From positions 124,001-188,000 of the forward strand of contig PHBX01000017.1 of NCBI GenBank assembly GCA_002842045.1: DNA of 64,000 bases, given 5' to 3'. Numbering within the stretch: the stretch's first letter is position 1; each line of letters starts with the position of its first letter. Below, piece by piece: positions 43,295 through 51,905 of this stretch. A program made the position numbers and the translations under genes. The notes below the pieces were generated by a model that worked only from the letters and a program-made list of their open reading frames with translations, was not told the origin of the DNA and did no database searches. Source of the stretch: Chloroflexi bacterium HGW-Chloroflexi-3 (GTDB lineage Bacteria; Chloroflexota; Anaerolineae; Anaerolineales; Anaerolineaceae).

Positions 43295-45571
43295 ATGAAA
43301 GTACTTTTAATTGGATCAGGAGGTCGTGAGCATGCCATTGCCTGGAAACTGGCGCAATCCGCCCGCAAACCGGATTTGTTTTTTGCCCCCGGCAATGATG
43401 GCATGACCGATCTGGGCAATTGTATCCCCCTGGCTGTGGAGGATGCTGCCAGCATCACTCAATTTACTGTGGAGAACACCATCGATCTGGTTGTGATCGG
43501 TCCTGAAGTACCATTGGCAGCCGGGGTCAGTGATGCGCTCAGAGCAGAGGGGATTGCTGTATTCGGTCCTTCCCAGGCAGCTGCTCAATTAGAGACCTCC
43601 AAAGCCTTTGCAAAATACTTCATGCAACAACAAAACATCCCAACCGCGTGTTATGCAGTATTTGAAAACTACCAGGCTGCACTCAAACATCTTGAGCAAA
43701 TTGATTATCCGGTGGTGATCAAAGCTTCCGGATTGGCTGCCGGGAAGGGAGTCCTGATCCCGGAAACACACAGAGAAGCGCGTGATGCCATTCATCAGAT
43801 CCTGGTGCAAAAGATATTTGGCACTGCGGGAACTCAGGTTGTCATCGAGGAGCGGCTCTCCGGTCCGGAAGTCTCCGTGCTGGCATTTTCGGATGGGCAA
43901 CATCTGGCTTTGATGCCCTGCGCACAGGATCATAAACGCTTGCTGGATGGCGATCTGGGTCCCAATACGGGAGGAATGGGCACCTTCGCTCCTTCACCAT
44001 TATTAGATGAACAACAGCTGGCTGATATTCAAGCCACCATTCTGCAACCCGCCATTGACGGATTAGGGGCATTGGGGATACCTTACGTGGGGGTTTTGTA
44101 TGCCGGATTAATGCTCACCAAAGATGGCCCACGCGTGCTCGAGTTCAACGCTCGCTTTGGTGACCCTGAAACGCAGGTGATCCTGCCTCTGCTGAAAAGT
44201 GATCTGCTGGAAATACTGCTCGCCTGCACACAACAACGTCTGGCGGAAATGGAGATCCAATGGTCAAACCAGGCAGCTGTGTGTGTGGTGCTGGCTTCCG
44301 CAGGTTACCCGGGTAAATCACTGACCGGTAATTGCATCAATGGATTGGATCAATCTATTTCGGATGGTTACATATTTCACGCCGGTACACACTGGCGTGA
44401 GGATTGCTTTTACAATGCGGGCGGTCGCGTGCTGGGTGTTACTTGTTGGGGCGAGACTCTCGCAAGTGCAATGGACAAAACCTATCAGGCAGTTGATCAG
44501 ATTCATTTTGATGGCATGCAATATCGTAAAGATATTGGACTGAAAGGGCTGACATACCCACACAGCTCCAATGCTTATCAGATGGCTGGTGTTGATATTG
44601 ATGCTGGCAATCAAGCCGTGAAGCTGATGAAAGAATCTGTGCAGTCTACTTTTACGCCACAGGTGCTCTCGCATGTGGGGAGTTTTGGCGGGCTCTTCGA
44701 CATCTCCCACCTCAAACAGGGGGCTGTTCTGGTTGCTTCCACCGATGGGGTCGGAACCAAGGTTGAATTGGCCGCACGGTTGGGTCGCTATCACGGGATT
44801 GGGGAGGATATCGTTAACCATTGTGTCAATGACATTCTGGTACAGGGGGCTCGACCACTATTTTTCCTTGATTATTTCGCAACAGCACAGCTGCAGCCTG
44901 AAATTGTGGTGGAGATTGTCAGCGGCATGGCATCTGCCTGCCGTGAAAATGGTTGTGCCTTGCTGGGTGGTGAGACCGCAGAAATGCCTGGCGTTTACCT
45001 GCCGGGTGCTTTCGACGTGGCCGGGACCATCGTCGGGGTGGTGCAGCATTCTGCCATCCTCCCGCGTAAAGCCAGCATTCAACCCGGGGATTTGCTGGTG
45101 GGGTTCACTTCCCACAGTCCGCATACCAACGGTTATTCCTTGATCCGCAAGTTGTGTGAAGGGGAAGACCTGCTAGAAGAGCGAGCGGATCTGGGTGGCA
45201 GCCTGGCTGATCTTTTGCTGGCGCCGCACCGTTCGTATCAAAAATTACTACAACCTTACCTCAAACAAATAAAAGCGCTGGCGCATATCACCGGTGGTGG
45301 TTTTATCGAAAACATCCCCCGCGTGCTGCCGGATCACCTGCAGGTGGTCATAGAACGCAAAGCCTGGCAGGTACCGGCTTTGTACCGCTGGCTACAGCAC
45401 AAAGGACAGGTTTCCGATGCCGAAATGTACCGGGTTTTCAATATGGGCATCGGCATGGTGGCCATCATTGACCCGGTAGAGTGGGATACCCTTCGATCTC
45501 AAATTTCGGAACCCATTTATGTGATTGGATTTATCAGTGAGCGCCAAACCCAACGAGTCGTACTGAAATGA
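43295..45571 (+). CDS. purDM: PurD-PurM fusion (GAR synthetase and AIR synthetase)
   Basis: 758 residues joining two enzymes. Residues 1-418 are GAR synthetase (IGSGGREHAIAWKL at the start, KASGLAAGKGV near 143-153, EFNARFGDPETQ near 283-294). From about 428 a complete AIR synthetase follows (AGVDIDAGN, STDGVGTK, NDILVQGARPLFFLDY, GGETAEMPG). The linker is only about 10 residues. They catalyse steps 2 and 5 of purine synthesis. The same order, GARS-AIRS, is found in yeast Ade5,7 and, with GART, in animals. GAGGGA lies before the ATG. It overlaps purN by 4 bases. Confidence 0.96.
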   Translation: MKVLLIGSGGREHAIAWKLAQSARKPDLFFAPGNDGMTDLGNCIPLAVEDAASITQFTVENTIDLVVIGPEVPLAAGVSDALRAEGIAVFGPSQAAAQLETSKAFAKYFMQQQNIPTACYAVFENYQAALKHLEQIDYPVVIKASGLAAGKGVLIPETHREARDAIHQILVQKIFGTAGTQVVIEERLSGPEVSVLAFSDGQHLALMPCAQDHKRLLDGDLGPNTGGMGTFAPSPLLDEQQLADIQATILQPAIDGLGALGIPYVGVLYAGLMLTKDGPRVLEFNARFGDPETQVILPLLKSDLLEILLACTQQRLAEMEIQWSNQAAVCVVLASAGYPGKSLTGNCINGLDQSISDGYIFHAGTHWREDCFYNAGGRVLGVTCWGETLASAMDKTYQAVDQIHFDGMQYRKDIGLKGLTYPHSSNAYQMAGVDIDAGNQAVKLMKESVQSTFTPQVLSHVGSFGGLFDISHLKQGAVLVASTDGVGTKVELAARLGRYHGIGEDIVNHCVNDILVQGARPLFFLDYFATAQLQPEIVVEIVSGMASACRENGCALLGGETAEMPGVYLPGAFDVAGTIVGVVQHSAILPRKASIQPGDLLVGFTSHSPHTNGYSLIRKLCEGEDLLEERADLGGSLADLLLAPHRSYQKLLQPYLKQIKALAHITGGGFIENIPRVLPDHLQVVIERKAWQVPALYRWLQHKGQVSDAEMYRVFNMGIGMVAIIDPVEWDTLRSQISEPIYVIGFISERQTQRVVLK

Positions 45572-46179
45572 TGTCCCATCCTAAAGCGCGTCTGGTGGTG
45601 TTAATTTCAGGGAACGGTTCCAATTTGCAGGCGATGATTGATGCAATTCAATCTGGAAAAATGAAAGCAGAAATTATTGCAGTGATCTCCAATAAACGTG
45701 ATGCCTACGGTTTGGAACGAGCCGGGAAAGCGGGTATCCCGGTGGTAGTATTACCGGTAATGAAAGAGCAAACCCGTGAGGAATATGATGCCCAACTCGC
45801 GCAAACCGTCCAACGATACGTCCCGGATTGGGTCGTTCTGGCAGGTTGGATGCGCATCCTGAGCATGAATTTTCTGCGCCATTTTCCCAACCGTGTAGTC
45901 AATTTGCATCCTGCCTTGCCAGGAACATTTCCAGGTACCCATGCCATTGAACGCGCTTATGAAGCCTTCCAGCAAGGTGAAATCAGTACCACCGGTGTGA
46001 TGGTGCACCTTGTTCCCGATGAGGGGGTGGATGCTGGTCCGGTTCTGGCGCAAACACAGGTTAAAATTCTACCCGGAGATACACTTGAAGATCTGGAAAC
46101 AAGAATCCACCAGACCGAACATCGTCTGCTGGTCGATACCTTAGTACAATTAATCTCCAAGGAGAATGCACATGTTTGA
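45568..46179 (+). CDS. purN: GAR formyltransferase
   Basis: 203 residues with the folate-dependent formyltransferase landmarks VLISGNGSNLQAMIDAI (about 10-26), LAGWMRIL, NLHPALPGTFPGTHAIERAYEA (Asn-His catalytic pair, about 111-113) and VPDEGVDAGPVLAQ with the catalytic Asp (about 148-153). It formylates GAR with 10-formyl-THF. It starts at ATG 45568 or 45571, overlapping the end of the PurD-PurM fusion. Its stop overlaps purH. Confidence 0.97.
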   Translation: MMSHPKARLVVLISGNGSNLQAMIDAIQSGKMKAEIIAVISNKRDAYGLERAGKAGIPVVVLPVMKEQTREEYDAQLAQTVQRYVPDWVVLAGWMRILSMNFLRHFPNRVVNLHPALPGTFPGTHAIERAYEAFQQGEISTTGVMVHLVPDEGVDAGPVLAQTQVKILPGDTLEDLETRIHQTEHRLLVDTLVQLISKENAHV

Positions 46180-47671
46180 AGCACTTTTATCTGTTCATGA
46201 CAAAACCGGGTTGGTTGAATTTGCCCGCGGATTACATCGCCTGGGGTGGAAGTTGATTGCCAGTGGTGGGACAGCTCGCCTTTTGCGCGAGAACCATCTA
46301 CCGGTGACCGAGGTCGCTGACTATACCGACTCACCCGAAATTCTGGGGGGACGGGTGAAGACCTTGCACCCGGCCATCCATGGGGGTATTCTGGCACGGG
46401 ATATCTCCGAGCATGTTGATGAATTAACTCAATTGGGTTGGCATCTGATCGACATGGTGGTGGTCAATCTGTACCCATTTGAAGAAACTATCGTGCAACC
46501 AGAAGTCACCCTCGCAGAAGCCATCGAACAGATCGATATCGGCGGTGTGACCCTCATACGGGCAGCCGCCAAGAATCACCAGCGTGTCACCCTGGTTTGT
46601 GACCCGCAGGATTATGAGCAAGTGTTGGACGCTCTGCAAAACGGTGGGGTAACTGAACCATTGCGGAAGGAGCTGGCGGTCAAAGGCTTTCGCATGACCA
46701 CCCATTATGATGCCGTGATCGCGGATTATCTGGGAGAAAGTGATTCCCACATTCTGAAGCTTTATTCTTTGCAATCCCTGCGCTATGGCGAGAACCCGCA
46801 CCAATCCGCCCGGGTGTATGGCTATCAACCCGCTCAGGGTCCATTGGGCGGACGGGTATTACAGGGCAAAGAACTTTCGTATAACAATTTACTCGATCTG
46901 GATGCCGCCTGGCGTGCAGTGGTCAGTTTTGAAAAATGCAGTGTGGTGATTGTCAAGCACCTTTCCCCGTGCGGTATCGCATCCGCAGATTGGCAACTGG
47001 AAGCCTACCAGCGTGCCCTGGATAGTGACCCGGTCTCTGCCTTTGGTGGCATTGTGGCTTTCAACCGCGAAGTAGATGCCGAGACGGCTGGGAGCGTCAG
47101 CCAACTGTTTGTGGAGTGCATCGTCGCCCCGGGATTCAGCGCTGGAGCATTGGAGGTTTTGGCAAAGAAAAAGAACTTGCGCCTGTTGGAAATGCCTGAT
47201 CTCAAGATTGAACCACTGGTTGAATATCGCTCGATCACCCGCGGTATCCTACAACAATCGGTTGATTTGGGTGACCCTTCAGGCACGGAATGGCGGGTGG
47301 TGACCGAGAAAGAACCAACACCAGACCAATTAGCTGACCTGAAATTCGCCTGGAGAGCCTGCCAGCATGTCAAATCGAATGCAATTGTTTTTGCAAAGGA
47401 TGAAGCCACAGTTGGTATTGGGGGAGGTCAACCCAACCGGGTCGATTGTGTGGTCATGGCTACCCAGCGTGCTGGCGAGAAAGCCCAGGGTGCAGTGATG
47501 GCATCTGATGCTTTCTTCCCTTTCTCAGATTCGGTCGAAAATGCTGCAACAGCCGGGATTGTAGCCATTGTGCAACCAGGAGGATCGCTGCGCGATCAGG
47601 AATCCATTGATGCCTGTAATCGCCTGGGGATTGCCATGCTTTTCACCGGCGTCCGTCATTTCCGTCATTAA
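46172..47671 (+). CDS. purH: AICAR transformylase/IMP cyclohydrolase
   Basis: 499 residues. The N-terminal IMP cyclohydrolase (SVHDKTGLVEFARGL, SGGTARLL, GGRVKTLHP) is followed by AICAR transformylase (GENPHQSARVYG, VIVKHLSPCGIA with Lys-His; the usual NPCG is SPCG here). The end is typical (GITAxxxRHFRH-like). It catalyses the last two steps to IMP. ATG 46172 is chosen (GGAG 9 bases upstream); the ATG at 46166 is too near the ribosome site. It is the last gene of the operon. purB is not in the window. Confidence 0.96.
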   Translation: MFEALLSVHDKTGLVEFARGLHRLGWKLIASGGTARLLRENHLPVTEVADYTDSPEILGGRVKTLHPAIHGGILARDISEHVDELTQLGWHLIDMVVVNLYPFEETIVQPEVTLAEAIEQIDIGGVTLIRAAAKNHQRVTLVCDPQDYEQVLDALQNGGVTEPLRKELAVKGFRMTTHYDAVIADYLGESDSHILKLYSLQSLRYGENPHQSARVYGYQPAQGPLGGRVLQGKELSYNNLLDLDAAWRAVVSFEKCSVVIVKHLSPCGIASADWQLEAYQRALDSDPVSAFGGIVAFNREVDAETAGSVSQLFVECIVAPGFSAGALEVLAKKKNLRLLEMPDLKIEPLVEYRSITRGILQQSVDLGDPSGTEWRVVTEKEPTPDQLADLKFAWRACQHVKSNAIVFAKDEATVGIGGGQPNRVDCVVMATQRAGEKAQGAVMASDAFFPFSDSVENAATAGIVAIVQPGGSLRDQESIDACNRLGIAMLFTGVRHFRH

Positions 47672-47799
47672 TCCCAATCCGACCTGGTGTATGTTGAGTT
47701 GAGAAGAAATTGGGAGATTGAATCTCTACTTTACGGGCAGTTAAAAACACTTACAATGCATTTAAGGGTTAGAAAATTTCTGCCCGATTGGAGGTAGAT

Positions 47800-47949
47800 A
47801 TGGCCGAGAAAACAACGGAAAGACCGCAAAATCCAAAGATCAAGGAAGCACGTGAACACATGCGTGCCGCCCGCGAGAATATGCACAAGGTAGCTGAATC
47901 CTTCCTGCCGGAAGGCACCCGCGAGCACCATCCGTTCCATTTCTCGTGA
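47800..47949 (+). pseudogene. Truncated small gene, 49 codons, cut at its 3' end
   Basis: A charged helical peptide (MAEKTTERPQNPKIKE..., then EHMRAARENMHKVAESFLPEGTREHH) begins behind a well-placed GGAGG. The repeated Ala-Arg-Glu pattern suggests it should continue as a long helix, but after EHH the reading changes to PFHFS and stops. At that exact place the opposite strand turns into the C-terminal part of a UbiB/AarF-like kinase. So two convergent genes have been joined by loss of their 3' ends near 47930. The family of the small protein is not named. Confidence 0.55.
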
Positions 47950-48777
47950 TAATGCTGGCACTCTCACTTCCAATCGCCCCTGTTCCATTCGGGTGAACAA
48001 ATTATCAGCCCTTGTGGGTAGGCGCAGCACCAGTTGGAACATGCGCGTGATCTCGCTCCAGATGATCGACCAGCGATCACCCCCTTCTGCATCCGCCAAC
48101 TTCCCGGTGTAAGGCACCAGATTTTCAAACACATTGAAGTCCGGATCCAACCCGGTACAGATTCCGGAGAGGATGCTCACATATTTTCCAGTGTCAATAC
48201 ACGTTTCGTGGTGTGACTCCAGATGACTTCTGGTACCCGAATGTAGGTCAAATCTTTAAAATTTTCCTTGAAGATTTCAGCATTTTTCCCCTCATGGATG
48301 TAATCTATTTCTTCATATAGGGTCATGCTGAACTCATTCAACAGTTTGGGAACGTTCGCATGCTTGCGGATCGGTTTATACTTTTGTAACCATCCCCCAA
48401 CGATCTGGAGAGCGGACAGGTCAATTTTTACGATGTCTTCAATGTGAGGACGTTGCACTTTGATCACCACATCTGGATAATCTGCGCTCTGTGTATCATT
48501 CAGGTGTAAACGGGCAACATGCACCTGCCCGATCGATGCTGACGCAAATGGGGTTGGATCAAACGCATCACCCAAATTGCCCCACCTTGATCATCACACC
48601 ACCCATCTGCAGCGCTAATGCCCGGAATCGCCGGGCAATTTGGGTGATGCGAGCGGAACGGGTTGAACGGGATATTCTTCTCAACCCCACCTTGGGGAGA
48701 ATCAATTCCCACCAGATGATTCCCAAAATAGTACGGGCAAAGAAAATCAAAATATGATAATAACGCCTGCGTAACAT
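47931..48777 (-). pseudogene. UbiB/AarF-like kinase remnant with three deletions
   Basis: Three pieces of one ABC1/UbiB protein remain in order. The N-terminus (48777-48568) ends at GGVMIKVGQF. A middle piece (48575-48181, another frame) has DAFDPTPFASASIGQVHVARL and IKVQRPHIEDIV, ending KRVLTLENM. The C-terminal piece (48180-47931, another frame) runs from ILSGICTGLDPDFN to SREMERM. About 50 residues are missing at the first junction and most of the kinase core, including the expected HADPHPGN, at the second; the C-terminal helices are missing at the third. The remnant cannot encode an active kinase. Its promoter and operator look intact. Confidence 0.85.
48564..48651. repeat. 19-bp perfect inverted repeat at a deletion junction
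   Basis: CGCATCACCCAAATTGCCC (48564-48582) and its exact complement (48633-48651), 50 bases apart. The right arm is normal kinase coding sequence (RITQIAR on the minus strand). The left arm covers the join between the first and second kinase pieces, so it looks like a templated insertion. Confidence 0.8.
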
Positions 48778-48835
48778 AAAAATGATTATACCCCCCGATC
48801 ATTTTTATTCATCAATATCCACACCTCTATATTTA

Positions 48836-48879
48836 TAGAATTATTGTTCTATTTTAGAGCATATTTTCATAAATTACAA
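48836..48879 (-). promoter_or_regulatory. Kinase promoter with TAGAA-N6-TTCTA operator
   Basis: Minus strand: -35 TTGTAA (48874-48879), 17-base spacer, -10 TAAAAT (48851-48856). The palindrome TAGAA-N6-TTCTA (48836-48851) touches the -10 box and covers +1. The -35 box, spacing and operator match those of the 59-aa gene at 28.4 kb; the two operators differ at one or two positions inside the spacer. Confidence 0.6.
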
Positions 48880-49044
48880 GGGTTATTGCTATCTATTTTC
48901 CAAATCACCTATAATTAATTTGAGACCATCCAACCTTCAAAGCAGCACGTCTATATTTTAATTCCCAAATTTATTCAACTCATGAAAGTGATTAGAAAAT
49001 CATCGATATTAACTGATGCAGCTTAATTCTCCCGGGAGGTAAAT

Positions 49045-49350
49045 ATGAATTTGAAAAGCTTTTTTAGTTTTGAACGCATGGTCACACCGGTGATCATCAA
49101 GGTATTGTTCTGGATTGGCATGATCACCAGCATTATCGCTGGTCTTGTCATTTTCTTTGGCGGGATCATCACAGGTATCTCCAACAGTGAATTTGGAACC
49201 ATCATCGGAGCGTTTTTCGGTGGTCCATTGGCGATGATTCTGGGTATCCTGGTAGCGAGAATTTACTGCGAGTTACTCATCCTTTTCTTCCGCATCAACG
49301 AAACCTTGACAGATATAAAGAAGATCTTGTTGGAAAAGAAAATGGAATAG
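49045..49350 (+). CDS. DUF4282-like small membrane protein
   Basis: 101 residues. LKSFFSFERMVTPVIIKVLFW at the start, two helices (about 14-45 and 50-70) and ARIYCELLILFFRINETLTDIK near the end match the DUF4282 pattern, a small membrane family of unknown role. A GGGAGG site lies 7 bases before the ATG at 49045. It stands alone. Confidence 0.85.
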   Translation: MNLKSFFSFERMVTPVIIKVLFWIGMITSIIAGLVIFFGGIITGISNSEFGTIIGAFFGGPLAMILGILVARIYCELLILFFRINETLTDIKKILLEKKME

Positions 49351-49351
49351 T

Positions 49352-49413
49352 TGAGAGTTTAAAGTCTACAGTTGACAGTTGAGAAAAAATCTTGCCAACT
49401 GTCAAGTATCGAC
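49352..49413. repeat. Inverted, 7-base-periodic repeat (AGTTGAC type)
   Basis: TTGACAGTTG and CAACTGTCAA arms (10 bp) around about 15 bases, inside a run of AGTTGAx heptamers. Another member of the short-period intergenic patches. Confidence 0.5.
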
Positions 49414-49581
49414 TAATCACACTGTGTTATCCTGAATTAGGTTTACTGAATTCCTCTTTAACCCTAACCCCTGATAAGAAGTAAGTAAAATTTTAACGGC
49501 ATAGAAATTACCGCAATTTGGCCAATTATCATACATGCTCTGACGTATGGTGCTATCCTAGGTGGAGTCTTATTCACGCTC

Positions 49582-50016
49582 ATGTTGGGAATTGCCTGTT
49601 TAAATCCTGAAATCTTCCTCAAAGATTATCCACCCGATATCCAGGCTAAATATGGACCTATGAGTGATCGTTCAAAACGTCAAAAAATTCCTGTTGCCAT
49701 CTTAATTATTGTCGTTCTGATTGTTATTGTCTTTCAGTCATTTAAGGGAGTTCATACAAATACAGGTGATCTTCCTTTTCTGGTTGCCTACCTACATTTG
49801 TTTATCATGTTCTCGTTTTTCAACCTGCTCGATTGGCTGGTCTTCGATTGGTTCATCGTCGTTACCATACGCCCCCGCTTTATAATCCTGCCTGGCACCG
49901 AAGGTCTGCCTGGTTATGCAGATTACTGGTTTCATTTCAGGGGATTCTTAATTGGCACCGTAATCACATTTTTTACAAGCCTTCTGTTTGCTGCGGTTGT
50001 GTCAGCCTTGTTCTGA
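49582..50016 (+). CDS. Hypothetical membrane protein, start unclear
   Basis: 144 residues from the first usable ATG, with helices at about 35-52, 65-92 and 118-142 and a polar N-terminal part (LNPEIFLKDYPPDIQAKYGPMSDRSKRQKI). The frame is open upstream to 49489 and that stretch (ITAIWPIIIHALTYGAILGGVLF) would be another membrane helix continuous with the protein. No ATG, GTG or TTG is present there, and ATA at 49501 is where a start would be expected. The start codon may have been lost or the gene may begin at a rare codon. No family recognised. Confidence 0.55.
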   Translation: MLGIACLNPEIFLKDYPPDIQAKYGPMSDRSKRQKIPVAILIIVVLIVIVFQSFKGVHTNTGDLPFLVAYLHLFIMFSFFNLLDWLVFDWFIVVTIRPRFIILPGTEGLPGYADYWFHFRGFLIGTVITFFTSLLFAAVVSALF

Positions 50017-50145
50017 TTCAACCAGGCTATATCGAATATTTGAAGTATTGATAATACAGTATAGTTGCGGTCACGCAATGTTATGATATCCATTTATTCG
50101 TCACTGAATTATCGCAAACAATAAATTTGATTATTTTGGAGAACG

Positions 50146-50526
50146 ATGCTAAAACTTACAGGCAAAACAGCTTATAGATTAGCCATTGAAGGTTCTCTTG
50201 TGGCTACGTTGATGCTCATCTGGTTGAGCCTGGGGGTGGGTATTATTGGTGCAGATGGAGATCCTGCCAACCAGATGTATTTTGTGGTCGTTGACATCGG
50301 TATAATTGGTGCCATTGTTACACGCATGCGACCCTTTGGAATGACACGTGTATTGTTGGCGATGGCGTTCGTCCAGGCTCTAATCACCGGCATTGCGATG
50401 ATTGCAAAGTTGGGATTGCCCTATAGCGGTCCGTTGGTGCTGCTGTTGCTGAATGGTTTCTTTGTGGTTACGTTTGTTGGGGCAGCTTGGCTGTTTCGAC
50501 GGGCAGCAGGTGGGCAGCAAGGATAG
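50146..50526 (+). CDS. Hypothetical membrane protein, four helices
   Basis: 126 residues with four hydrophobic helices (about 14-34, 43-60, 68-88, 96-118) and short basic ends. No family is recognised. TTGGAG lies before the ATG at 50146. It lies between the protein at 49.6 kb and a GC-rich gap that holds a G-run cluster and a GGGGTGTT/AACGCCCC hairpin (50679-50700). Confidence 0.6.
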   Translation: MLKLTGKTAYRLAIEGSLVATLMLIWLSLGVGIIGADGDPANQMYFVVVDIGIIGAIVTRMRPFGMTRVLLAMAFVQALITGIAMIAKLGLPYSGPLVLLLLNGFFVVTFVGAAWLFRRAAGGQQG

Positions 50527-50778
50527 TAGTCGAAATTGCCGGATTCCCAACACGAATTACCGAATATGATTTTTGTAAGAATTGGGTATTGGTGGTGCAA
50601 GGGATGTCCAAGGACCCATGGGGTAAGATGTGACATCGATAAAGATACACAATAGCGGAATGGTGGGATGGGTATGGTGGGGTGTTCGGCCAAACGCCCC
50701 AAACGGAACGCACCAAAGGATGTACATGGTATTTTCAAGAATTAACGGCTTGCTATAATTTCTTCAGGAGAAAGAATC

Positions 50779-51189
50779 ATGAAAATAACAGTTGAAACTT
50801 TAGTAAATGCACCCCTAGCAGAGGTCTGGCGTGCTTACACAACCCCTGAGGATATCATGCAATGGAATGCTGCTTCCGATGATTGGCACACGACCGCTGC
50901 CACGGTGGATTTACGCGTGGGCGGCACTTTCTGCTCACGGATGGAAGCCAAAGATGGCAGCACCGGGTTCGACTTCGAAGGAACCTATACCAAAATTGTG
51001 AAAGAAGAGCTAATCGAATATGATTTTGGCGATCGACAAGCTCAGATCATATTTAAGGAGAGCACGGAGGGGGTTGTGGTGCAGGTTACGTTTGATCCCG
51101 AGAATGAATTTCCCGTTGAGTATCAACAAGCAGGCTGGCAAAGCATTTTGGATAATTTCAAACAACATGTAGAGCGATTGGACCGATAA
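50779..51189 (+). CDS. SRPBCC (AHSA1-like) domain protein
   Basis: 136 residues. Opening ITVETLVNAPLAEVWRAYTTPEDIMQWNAASDDW and the later FEGTYTKIVKEELIEY and GWQSILDNFKQHVERL are typical of AHSA1-type START-fold proteins that bind hydrophobic ligands. AGGAG lies 9 bases before the ATG. The next gene (DUF1905) is a common neighbour, though here it is interrupted. Confidence 0.9.
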   Translation: MKITVETLVNAPLAEVWRAYTTPEDIMQWNAASDDWHTTAATVDLRVGGTFCSRMEAKDGSTGFDFEGTYTKIVKEELIEYDFGDRQAQIIFKESTEGVVVQVTFDPENEFPVEYQQAGWQSILDNFKQHVERLDR

Positions 51190-51211
51190 TCAAGCAGAAG
51201 GTCAGGAATAA

Positions 51212-51523
51212 ATGAGCGAAACAAAATAAATTTCCTTTGATGCAGTGGTGGAAAGAAATGGGAAATTCAGTTTTGTTGCCATCCCATTCTCACCGCGTGA
51301 TGTTTGGGGAACAAAACCGCGTTTTTCTATCAGCGGTACCATAAACGAAAAAGCTGTTTGCGGCACATTGGGTGCGCTTGGTCAAAATTATTTTCTTCGG
51401 CTGGGTGCAACCAGGCTCAGAGATAACGGGATAAAACCTGGTGACCAGGTGAAAGTAATTTTATCCGCTGGATTGAGAGCGCAAAACGGGAAGAAACACG
51501 CATCATGCGGATTCAGGAGATGA
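51212..51523 (+). pseudogene. DUF1905 protein interrupted by a stop at codon 6
   Basis: After MSETK a TAA (51227-51229) interrupts the frame, which then continues without break as ISFDAVVERNGKFSFVAIPF... through the DUF1905 landmarks RFSISGTINEKAVCGTLGALGQNYFLRLG and GIKPGDQVKVIL. A GTG at 51245 could allow restart but would lose the first beta-strand. A GAA-to-TAA change would explain it. The usual partner domain (YdeI-like) is absent, and the end overlaps the next small gene. Confidence 0.7.
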
Positions 51524-51726
51524 TCAATCTTCTGGAAGCCTGGATTCGCTGGATTTTTATCGCGGGCTTTGTGTTATCCATGCTTGCATTGGGAATCGTG
51601 TCAGCCCAACTTGGCCTGGAACGTCAGGACCGCTTCGAGGTGATTGTGATTTCGATCACCTGGCTGGTGTTGATTGTGAATTGCATTGTGGCAGGCAAAT
51701 TGTTTAGAAAGAAAATGAAAATATAG
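51505..51726 (+). CDS. Small membrane protein, two helices
   Basis: 73 residues with helices at about 13-34 and 45-65 and a basic tail (KLFRKKMKI). No family is recognised. It overlaps the end of the DUF1905 frame by 19 bases. The start could be ATG 51505 or ATG 51520; neither has a well-spaced ribosome site. Confidence 0.45.
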   Translation: MRIQEMINLLEAWIRWIFIAGFVLSMLALGIVSAQLGLERQDRFEVIVISITWLVLIVNCIVAGKLFRKKMKI

Positions 51727-51905
51727 TTCATGGTTCATGGGTTCATGAGCAGTTAAGAATTGATTATTGTGAAGATGTGTCAATAAAAATCCCTCGAACA
51801 TCAAAAATAAGGGACGAAATTCCGTTGACATCCTACATAATTTGATCTAGAATCATATTCAATAAAATGAATATTATCTCTCAATTGTTTTCTCAGGAGG
51901 ATTGA

